Shown here piece by piece: positions 50,465 to 61,444 of a stretch of DNA of 64,000 nt. The stretch is taken from assembly GCA_025594325.1 (NCBI GenBank), contig JANHCV010000006.1:1957496-2021495 (forward strand). The letters run 5' to 3'. This DNA comes from Blastocladiella emersonii ATCC 22665 (taxonomy: Eukaryota; Blastocladiomycota; Blastocladiomycetes; Blastocladiales; Blastocladiaceae). A program made the translations under genes and the position numbers. How positions within the stretch are numbered: position 1 is the stretch's first letter; each line of letters opens with the position of its first letter. Under the pieces are notes generated by a model. It was not told the DNA's origin. It saw only the letters and a program-made list of their open reading frames with translations, and did not search any database.

Positions 50465-53209
50465 GGGGGCTGCTGCTTCCACATGCAAGCGTGAGACCTG
50501 CGCGCGCGCGTGTGATAACAGCAAGGAAACCAAAGTAGCAAGGGTGGCGGCGATGGTGCGCCGCGGCAGCAGGTGCGTTCCGCGTCGGAGAGCGAGCCGC
50601 CGCTGCCCCACCGCCCAGAACAGGCGCGGCCGCTCTGGGATTCGGGATGGGATCGAGAGCAGAGCGGAGGGAGCGCGACGCGAGGTCAACAACGACGACA
50701 AGCCGGACGAACACCATCAAGTCACCCAACCCACCGTGTTGCTTGCTCGTGGGCCGGGTCGGCCTACGCCCGCCGCCGCACCGACCACTCGCCCGTCCAG
50801 TTTGAGCACCATCTCGAGTTTGGCGGCAGGTCCGAGTACCTTGCTCGCTGCGCAGCGAGATCCCACAGCGAGGCAGCGAGCGAAGGCGGCTCTCACGGAG
50901 GCCAGGAGCAGCGGCGCGAGCAGCGCAGGTGGGGCGGGTGGGACCTGCGCGGGCGCGCGGAAACCAGACGACAAGCACACGCGCGCGAGCGAGCGAGCGA
51001 GCGAGCGAGAAGGGAGGCGAGTCCATTCGAGACACGACGAGAGAGCGCCGCGCCGCGCCGCGCCGGTCAAAGGTTGAGGGTGGGGGTGGGTGCTGGCGGC
51101 GGGGGCCGCCAGCACACGATTTTTCGATCATACCCTTCACTTGAGGGCAGCAGTAGCAGCGTAGGGGCGCAATGCAGCAAGACGGATCACCCAAAACCCT
51201 CAAACGCAGCTGCCGCCGCTGGATCAAGTCTAGACGGGAGGAGTCGAGTTGCCTCCGTGGCGAGAAGGGCGGCGGTCCGAGTCTGCGTTCCAGACGCCAG
51301 GATCGCATCCATTCGAGGCACAGATGCATGTTGCAGCGGGTCATATATTCCATGAGATGTCATTGCGGGTTTGGTGAAGTCTCGACTTTGGGGATGAGTG
51401 AGCGGTCGCGATCGCCGCGCGAGCAAGCGAAAAAAGCTCGGGCATCAGGTGACAATTGCCTGACCGCTGCGAGACGCGTTTCGAGACGCGCTTTTGGCGC
51501 TCTGCCTCGGGAGACGGGCAGACGACGCACAACTGCCTCCCAACACCACACGCTTGATTGAGCCCATGCCGCGTCGCGCGGTGGGTGCATCACGTTCACA
51601 TCGCAGAGTACGCACACGCGCGGGGGCCCAGAAGGCACTTGGGCAAAGTTGTTTTATGTATCGTCGGGGAGTAGTGAGCCAAAGCAGTCAGGTCTCTCTA
51701 GTTCCGGGCTGGCGAGCAGGGTTCGAGTCCCTGTCGCATCTCGTCCAGTCCGCGTCATAGTATTGTAAAGGAGCCAGAGTTGCTCTGGCTGCGATGGTTC
51801 GCTACTCCAGTGGAGCAGTTGAGGCTTGGGCCGCGTACGGTGCATGTCCTGCGGCAGACACACACGTATCATGATTGGGCGCCTAGCGTAAGATCCCGTG
51901 GCCAGGTGGTCATCTTAGACTCAACCCGCAATCGTGGCGAATCCACGGGATAGAGGTGGAACAGATCCGGCTCAGTGGCAGTGAGCACGGTGAACACAGC
52001 AGCTCCCAGCCCCAAGCGGCTGCTCCCTCCCTTTTGCACCATACAAGAAAGTTGCGTTTACCTAAAGTACATGAAGGCGTGCACCGTACCTGCGTTTTGA
52101 GCCACTGTTACGCCGGATCAGATCAAGAACAGTGGGTCGTCGCTGTTTGCTGAACCTTCCTGAAGCTAGCTCAAGCCGTGTCCAGCGGGCGTATCTCAGA
52201 AATTTCACGTAGAACGTGTGCATGTCATGGCTAGCAAAGTTGCTTAGCTTGCGTACGGCTCTAGTTTGCCGCACCTCAAACGCTGCACAACCCAAGTGTG
52301 GCGGCTCCAAGGTGACTCTGACCAAGGACCAAACTTGAACGCTGCTGCAGCCGTATTACACACGTGCTTCTTGCCAATTGCCTGACGCTAGGTTGTAGAT
52401 CTTTCAAAGATCTATCAAAGAGTATAACGAAGGTTGGGGGTGACTTGAGTCACATAAGGGAGCAATGGGCAGCAAACGTGTCTCGCGCTTGAGTCGACCG
52501 CACAAGGGCGAAACGATCAGATTGGACGTGGACACCTTCAGAAACCTTTGAGTAGACTATTCCATCTGCAGAATGCCGCTGAGAACGCGCGCATAAGTCA
52601 AAGGGTGATTCCAAACGGGCGTTGTCAACCTCATCGAGTTGTGTCCAAACCGACCCCACGAGGCCAAGAAGACCAGATTGAGCATGCTCACCTTGACCAA
52701 CTATGTTCGTTCAGCTATCAGCTGCAGATTGCTGTCGAGAACACGCGCCTAGGTCAAAGGGTGATTCCAAACGGGCGTTGACGCGCAAAGTCCCTCGCCG
52801 CAACCCTCTTGCTGCGGCGAGGTCGCGCGCAACTCCACCTTGCCTGCCAACACGTCAAAGCTCAATCACCACCGTTGATCCGTCCAGCAGGCGGCGTTAT
52901 GGAGTCTGTAGCAAAGAGTAACGTGCACGCAAGCAGCACCTTTGAGCAGCGCTGTAGAGGGGAAGTAAGCAAACTTTGAGCGCTCAATGCTGCCCACGAG
53001 ATGGAGCGCAATCTTTCCCAACTGTGTCTCATTGCACGCAAGGTGAGCAGCAGTGGCTCGTCAAGCAGGCAAGGAACAGGACAGAGTAGGGAAGGCGTGA
53101 GGGAGCCGATCTGAAGCTAAGCGTGTTCCGGAGCACCCTGCTGAGTCGAACGCGTGCTCAGCACGGCGCGCGTGCAGGCAGGCAGCCGCAGTAGCAAGTA
53201 GCGACAGGC
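50465..53209. repeat. Array unit, copy 2
   Basis: Carries A at the variable site 53021. Confidence 0.95.
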
Positions 53210-55954
53210 GGGGGCTGCTGCTTCCACATGCAAGCGTGAGACCTGCGCGCGCGCGTGTGATAACAGCAAGGAAACCAAAGTAGCAAGGGTGGCGGCGATG
53301 GTGCGCCGCGGCAGCAGGTGCGTTCCGCGTCGGAGAGCGAGCCGCCGCTGCCCCACCGCCCAGAACAGGCGCGGCCGCTCTGGGATTCGGGATGGGATCG
53401 AGAGCAGAGCGGAGGGAGCGCGACGCGAGGTCAACAACGACGACAAGCCGGACGAACACCATCAAGTCACCCAACCCACCGTGTTGCTTGCTCGTGGGCC
53501 GGGTCGGCCTACGCCCGCCGCCGCACCGACCACTCGCCCGTCCAGTTTGAGCACCATCTCGAGTTTGGCGGCAGGTCCGAGTACCTTGCTCGCTGCGCAG
53601 CGAGATCCCACAGCGAGGCAGCGAGCGAAGGCGGCTCTCACGGAGGCCAGGAGCAGCGGCGCGAGCAGCGCAGGTGGGGCGGGTGGGACCTGCGCGGGCG
53701 CGCGGAAACCAGACGACAAGCACACGCGCGCGAGCGAGCGAGCGAGCGAGCGAGAAGGGAGGCGAGTCCATTCGAGACACGACGAGAGAGCGCCGCGCCG
53801 CGCCGCGCCGGTCAAAGGTTGAGGGTGGGGGTGGGTGCTGGCGGCGGGGGCCGCCAGCACACGATTTTTCGATCATACCCTTCACTTGAGGGCAGCAGTA
53901 GCAGCGTAGGGGCGCAATGCAGCAAGACGGATCACCCAAAACCCTCAAACGCAGCTGCCGCCGCTGGATCAAGTCTAGACGGGAGGAGTCGAGTTGCCTC
54001 CGTGGCGAGAAGGGCGGCGGTCCGAGTCTGCGTTCCAGACGCCAGGATCGCATCCATTCGAGGCACAGATGCATGTTGCAGCGGGTCATATATTCCATGA
54101 GATGTCATTGCGGGTTTGGTGAAGTCTCGACTTTGGGGATGAGTGAGCGGTCGCGATCGCCGCGCGAGCAAGCGAAAAAAGCTCGGGCATCAGGTGACAA
54201 TTGCCTGACCGCTGCGAGACGCGTTTCGAGACGCGCTTTTGGCGCTCTGCCTCGGGAGACGGGCAGACGACGCACAACTGCCTCCCAACACCACACGCTT
54301 GATTGAGCCCATGCCGCGTCGCGCGGTGGGTGCATCACGTTCACATCGCAGAGTACGCACACGCGCGGGGGCCCAGAAGGCACTTGGGCAAAGTTGTTTT
54401 ATGTATCGTCGGGGAGTAGTGAGCCAAAGCAGTCAGGTCTCTCTAGTTCCGGGCTGGCGAGCAGGGTTCGAGTCCCTGTCGCATCTCGTCCAGTCCGCGT
54501 CATAGTATTGTAAAGGAGCCAGAGTTGCTCTGGCTGCGATGGTTCGCTACTCCAGTGGAGCAGTTGAGGCTTGGGCCGCGTACGGTGCATGTCCTGCGGC
54601 AGACACACACGTATCATGATTGGGCGCCTAGCGTAAGATCCCGTGGCCAGGTGGTCATCTTAGACTCAACCCGCAATCGTGGCGAATCCACGGGATAGAG
54701 GTGGAACAGATCCGGCTCAGTGGCAGTGAGCACGGTGAACACAGCAGCTCCCAGCCCCAAGCGGCTGCTCCCTCCCTTTTGCACCATACAAGAAAGTTGC
54801 GTTTACCTAAAGTACATGAAGGCGTGCACCGTACCTGCGTTTTGAGCCACTGTTACGCCGGATCAGATCAAGAACAGTGGGTCGTCGCTGTTTGCTGAAC
54901 CTTCCTGAAGCTAGCTCAAGCCGTGTCCAGCGGGCGTATCTCAGAAATTTCACGTAGAACGTGTGCATGTCATGGCTAGCAAAGTTGCTTAGCTTGCGTA
55001 CGGCTCTAGTTTGCCGCACCTCAAACGCTGCACAACCCAAGTGTGGCGGCTCCAAGGTGACTCTGACCAAGGACCAAACTTGAACGCTGCTGCAGCCGTA
55101 TTACACACGTGCTTCTTGCCAATTGCCTGACGCTAGGTTGTAGATCTTTCAAAGATCTATCAAAGAGTATAACGAAGGTTGGGGGTGACTTGAGTCACAT
55201 AAGGGAGCAATGGGCAGCAAACGTGTCTCGCGCTTGAGTCGACCGCACAAGGGCGAAACGATCAGATTGGACGTGGACACCTTCAGAAACCTTTGAGTAG
55301 ACTATTCCATCTGCAGAATGCCGCTGAGAACGCGCGCATAAGTCAAAGGGTGATTCCAAACGGGCGTTGTCAACCTCATCGAGTTGTGTCCAAACCGACC
55401 CCACGAGGCCAAGAAGACCAGATTGAGCATGCTCACCTTGACCAACTATGTTCGTTCAGCTATCAGCTGCAGATTGCTGTCGAGAACACGCGCCTAGGTC
55501 AAAGGGTGATTCCAAACGGGCGTTGACGCGCAAAGTCCCTCGCCGCAACCCTCTTGCTGCGGCGAGGTCGCGCGCAACTCCACCTTGCCTGCCAACACGT
55601 CAAAGCTCAATCACCACCGTTGATCCGTCCAGCAGGCGGCGTTATGGAGTCTGTAGCAAAGAGTAACGTGCACGCAAGCAGCACCTTTGAGCAGCGCTGT
55701 AGAGGGGAAGTAAGCAAACTTTGAGCGCTCAATGCTGCCCACGAGATGGAGCGCAATCTTTCCCAACTGTGTCTCATTGCACGCAAGGTGAGCAGCAGTG
55801 GCTCGTCAAGCAGGCAAGGAACAGGACAGAGTAGGGAAGGCGTGAGGGAGCCGATCTGAAGCTAAGCGTGTTCCGGAGCACCCTGCTGAGTCGAACGCGT
55901 GCTCAGCACGGCGCGCGTGCAGGCAGGCAGCCGCAGTAGCAAGTAGCGACAGGC
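53210..55954. repeat. Array unit, copy 3
   Basis: Carries A at the variable site 55766, as in copy 2. Confidence 0.95.
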
Positions 55955-58699
55955 GGGGGCTGCTGCTTCCACATGCAAGCGTGAGACCTGCGCGCGCGCG
56001 TGTGATAACAGCAAGGAAACCAAAGTAGCAAGGGTGGCGGCGATGGTGCGCCGCGGCAGCAGGTGCGTTCCGCGTCGGAGAGCGAGCCGCCGCTGCCCCA
56101 CCGCCCAGAACAGGCGCGGCCGCTCTGGGATTCGGGATGGGATCGAGAGCAGAGCGGAGGGAGCGCGACGCGAGGTCAACAACGACGACAAGCCGGACGA
56201 ACACCATCAAGTCACCCAACCCACCGTGTTGCTTGCTCGTGGGCCGGGTCGGCCTACGCCCGCCGCCGCACCGACCACTCGCCCGTCCAGTTTGAGCACC
56301 ATCTCGAGTTTGGCGGCAGGTCCGAGTACCTTGCTCGCTGCGCAGCGAGATCCCACAGCGAGGCAGCGAGCGAAGGCGGCTCTCACGGAGGCCAGGAGCA
56401 GCGGCGCGAGCAGCGCAGGTGGGGCGGGTGGGACCTGCGCGGGCGCGCGGAAACCAGACGACAAGCACACGCGCGCGAGCGAGCGAGCGAGCGAGCGAGA
56501 AGGGAGGCGAGTCCATTCGAGACACGACGAGAGAGCGCCGCGCCGCGCCGCGCCGGTCAAAGGTTGAGGGTGGGGGTGGGTGCTGGCGGCGGGGGCCGCC
56601 AGCACACGATTTTTCGATCATACCCTTCACTTGAGGGCAGCAGTAGCAGCGTAGGGGCGCAATGCAGCAAGACGGATCACCCAAAACCCTCAAACGCAGC
56701 TGCCGCCGCTGGATCAAGTCTAGACGGGAGGAGTCGAGTTGCCTCCGTGGCGAGAAGGGCGGCGGTCCGAGTCTGCGTTCCAGACGCCAGGATCGCATCC
56801 ATTCGAGGCACAGATGCATGTTGCAGCGGGTCATATATTCCATGAGATGTCATTGCGGGTTTGGTGAAGTCTCGACTTTGGGGATGAGTGAGCGGTCGCG
56901 ATCGCCGCGCGAGCAAGCGAAAAAAGCTCGGGCATCAGGTGACAATTGCCTGACCGCTGCGAGACGCGTTTCGAGACGCGCTTTTGGCGCTCTGCCTCGG
57001 GAGACGGGCAGACGACGCACAACTGCCTCCCAACACCACACGCTTGATTGAGCCCATGCCGCGTCGCGCGGTGGGTGCATCACGTTCACATCGCAGAGTA
57101 CGCACACGCGCGGGGGCCCAGAAGGCACTTGGGCAAAGTTGTTTTATGTATCGTCGGGGAGTAGTGAGCCAAAGCAGTCAGGTCTCTCTAGTTCCGGGCT
57201 GGCGAGCAGGGTTCGAGTCCCTGTCGCATCTCGTCCAGTCCGCGTCATAGTATTGTAAAGGAGCCAGAGTTGCTCTGGCTGCGATGGTTCGCTACTCCAG
57301 TGGAGCAGTTGAGGCTTGGGCCGCGTACGGTGCATGTCCTGCGGCAGACACACACGTATCATGATTGGGCGCCTAGCGTAAGATCCCGTGGCCAGGTGGT
57401 CATCTTAGACTCAACCCGCAATCGTGGCGAATCCACGGGATAGAGGTGGAACAGATCCGGCTCAGTGGCAGTGAGCACGGTGAACACAGCAGCTCCCAGC
57501 CCCAAGCGGCTGCTCCCTCCCTTTTGCACCATACAAGAAAGTTGCGTTTACCTAAAGTACATGAAGGCGTGCACCGTACCTGCGTTTTGAGCCACTGTTA
57601 CGCCGGATCAGATCAAGAACAGTGGGTCGTCGCTGTTTGCTGAACCTTCCTGAAGCTAGCTCAAGCCGTGTCCAGCGGGCGTATCTCAGAAATTTCACGT
57701 AGAACGTGTGCATGTCATGGCTAGCAAAGTTGCTTAGCTTGCGTACGGCTCTAGTTTGCCGCACCTCAAACGCTGCACAACCCAAGTGTGGCGGCTCCAA
57801 GGTGACTCTGACCAAGGACCAAACTTGAACGCTGCTGCAGCCGTATTACACACGTGCTTCTTGCCAATTGCCTGACGCTAGGTTGTAGATCTTTCAAAGA
57901 TCTATCAAAGAGTATAACGAAGGTTGGGGGTGACTTGAGTCACATAAGGGAGCAATGGGCAGCAAACGTGTCTCGCGCTTGAGTCGACCGCACAAGGGCG
58001 AAACGATCAGATTGGACGTGGACACCTTCAGAAACCTTTGAGTAGACTATTCCATCTGCAGAATGCCGCTGAGAACGCGCGCATAAGTCAAAGGGTGATT
58101 CCAAACGGGCGTTGTCAACCTCATCGAGTTGTGTCCAAACCGACCCCACGAGGCCAAGAAGACCAGATTGAGCATGCTCACCTTGACCAACTATGTTCGT
58201 TCAGCTATCAGCTGCAGATTGCTGTCGAGAACACGCGCCTAGGTCAAAGGGTGATTCCAAACGGGCGTTGACGCGCAAAGTCCCTCGCCGCAACCCTCTT
58301 GCTGCGGCGAGGTCGCGCGCAACTCCACCTTGCCTGCCAACACGTCAAAGCTCAATCACCACCGTTGATCCGTCCAGCAGGCGGCGTTATGGAGTCTGTA
58401 GCAAAGAGTAACGTGCACGCAAGCAGCACCTTTGAGCAGCGCTGTAGAGGGGAAGTAAGCAAACTTTGAGCGCTCAATGCTGCCCACGAGATGGAGCGCA
58501 ATCTTTCCCAGCTGTGTCTCATTGCACGCAAGGTGAGCAGCAGTGGCTCGTCAAGCAGGCAAGGAACAGGACAGAGTAGGGAAGGCGTGAGGGAGCCGAT
58601 CTGAAGCTAAGCGTGTTCCGGAGCACCCTGCTGAGTCGAACGCGTGCTCAGCACGGCGCGCGTGCAGGCAGGCAGCCGCAGTAGCAAGTAGCGACAGGC
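55955..58699. repeat. Array unit, copy 4
   Basis: Carries G at the variable site 58511. Confidence 0.95.
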
Positions 58700-61444
58700 G
58701 GGGGCTGCTGCTTCCACATGCAAGCGTGAGACCTGCGCGCGCGCGTGTGATAACAGCAAGGAAACCAAAGTAGCAAGGGTGGCGGCGATGGTGCGCCGCG
58801 GCAGCAGGTGCGTTCCGCGTCGGAGAGCGAGCCGCCGCTGCCCCACCGCCCAGAACAGGCGCGGCCGCTCTGGGATTCGGGATGGGATCGAGAGCAGAGC
58901 GGAGGGAGCGCGACGCGAGGTCAACAACGACGACAAGCCGGACGAACACCATCAAGTCACCCAACCCACCGTGTTGCTTGCTCGTGGGCCGGGTCGGCCT
59001 ACGCCCGCCGCCGCACCGACCACTCGCCCGTCCAGTTTGAGCACCATCTCGAGTTTGGCGGCAGGTCCGAGTACCTTGCTCGCTGCGCAGCGAGATCCCA
59101 CAGCGAGGCAGCGAGCGAAGGCGGCTCTCACGGAGGCCAGGAGCAGCGGCGCGAGCAGCGCAGGTGGGGCGGGTGGGACCTGCGCGGGCGCGCGGAAACC
59201 AGACGACAAGCACACGCGCGCGAGCGAGCGAGCGAGCGAGCGAGAAGGGAGGCGAGTCCATTCGAGACACGACGAGAGAGCGCCGCGCCGCGCCGCGCCG
59301 GTCAAAGGTTGAGGGTGGGGGTGGGTGCTGGCGGCGGGGGCCGCCAGCACACGATTTTTCGATCATACCCTTCACTTGAGGGCAGCAGTAGCAGCGTAGG
59401 GGCGCAATGCAGCAAGACGGATCACCCAAAACCCTCAAACGCAGCTGCCGCCGCTGGATCAAGTCTAGACGGGAGGAGTCGAGTTGCCTCCGTGGCGAGA
59501 AGGGCGGCGGTCCGAGTCTGCGTTCCAGACGCCAGGATCGCATCCATTCGAGGCACAGATGCATGTTGCAGCGGGTCATATATTCCATGAGATGTCATTG
59601 CGGGTTTGGTGAAGTCTCGACTTTGGGGATGAGTGAGCGGTCGCGATCGCCGCGCGAGCAAGCGAAAAAAGCTCGGGCATCAGGTGACAATTGCCTGACC
59701 GCTGCGAGACGCGTTTCGAGACGCGCTTTTGGCGCTCTGCCTCGGGAGACGGGCAGACGACGCACAACTGCCTCCCAACACCACACGCTTGATTGAGCCC
59801 ATGCCGCGTCGCGCGGTGGGTGCATCACGTTCACATCGCAGAGTACGCACACGCGCGGGGGCCCAGAAGGCACTTGGGCAAAGTTGTTTTATGTATCGTC
59901 GGGGAGTAGTGAGCCAAAGCAGTCAGGTCTCTCTAGTTCCGGGCTGGCGAGCAGGGTTCGAGTCCCTGTCGCATCTCGTCCAGTCCGCGTCATAGTATTG
60001 TAAAGGAGCCAGAGTTGCTCTGGCTGCGATGGTTCGCTACTCCAGTGGAGCAGTTGAGGCTTGGGCCGCGTACGGTGCATGTCCTGCGGCAGACACACAC
60101 GTATCATGATTGGGCGCCTAGCGTAAGATCCCGTGGCCAGGTGGTCATCTTAGACTCAACCCGCAATCGTGGCGAATCCACGGGATAGAGGTGGAACAGA
60201 TCCGGCTCAGTGGCAGTGAGCACGGTGAACACAGCAGCTCCCAGCCCCAAGCGGCTGCTCCCTCCCTTTTGCACCATACAAGAAAGTTGCGTTTACCTAA
60301 AGTACATGAAGGCGTGCACCGTACCTGCGTTTTGAGCCACTGTTACGCCGGATCAGATCAAGAACAGTGGGTCGTCGCTGTTTGCTGAACCTTCCTGAAG
60401 CTAGCTCAAGCCGTGTCCAGCGGGCGTATCTCAGAAATTTCACGTAGAACGTGTGCATGTCATGGCTAGCAAAGTTGCTTAGCTTGCGTACGGCTCTAGT
60501 TTGCCGCACCTCAAACGCTGCACAACCCAAGTGTGGCGGCTCCAAGGTGACTCTGACCAAGGACCAAACTTGAACGCTGCTGCAGCCGTATTACACACGT
60601 GCTTCTTGCCAATTGCCTGACGCTAGGTTGTAGATCTTTCAAAGATCTATCAAAGAGTATAACGAAGGTTGGGGGTGACTTGAGTCACATAAGGGAGCAA
60701 TGGGCAGCAAACGTGTCTCGCGCTTGAGTCGACCGCACAAGGGCGAAACGATCAGATTGGACGTGGACACCTTCAGAAACCTTTGAGTAGACTATTCCAT
60801 CTGCAGAATGCCGCTGAGAACGCGCGCATAAGTCAAAGGGTGATTCCAAACGGGCGTTGTCAACCTCATCGAGTTGTGTCCAAACCGACCCCACGAGGCC
60901 AAGAAGACCAGATTGAGCATGCTCACCTTGACCAACTATGTTCGTTCAGCTATCAGCTGCAGATTGCTGTCGAGAACACGCGCCTAGGTCAAAGGGTGAT
61001 TCCAAACGGGCGTTGACGCGCAAAGTCCCTCGCCGCAACCCTCTTGCTGCGGCGAGGTCGCGCGCAACTCCACCTTGCCTGCCAACACGTCAAAGCTCAA
61101 TCACCACCGTTGATCCGTCCAGCAGGCGGCGTTATGGAGTCTGTAGCAAAGAGTAACGTGCACGCAAGCAGCACCTTTGAGCAGCGCTGTAGAGGGGAAG
61201 TAAGCAAACTTTGAGCGCTCAATGCTGCCCACGAGATGGAGCGCAATCTTTCCCAGCTGTGTCTCATTGCACGCAAGGTGAGCAGCAGTGGCTCGTCAAG
61301 CAGGCAAGGAACAGGACAGAGTAGGGAAGGCGTGAGGGAGCCGATCTGAAGCTAAGCGTGTTCCGGAGCACCCTGCTGAGTCGAACGCGTGCTCAGCACG
61401 GCGCGCGTGCAGGCAGGCAGCCGCAGTAGCAAGTAGCGACAGGC
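58700..61444. repeat. Array unit, copy 5
   Basis: Carries G at the variable site 61256. Confidence 0.95.

Noticed and set aside
50316-51353. 345-residue minus-strand frame repeated in each array unit
   Set aside because: It spans the unit junction, is Arg/Ser/Pro-rich low complexity, and its copy 1 version has a different end. It contains the (CGAG)n microsatellite. Stop-free by GC bias.
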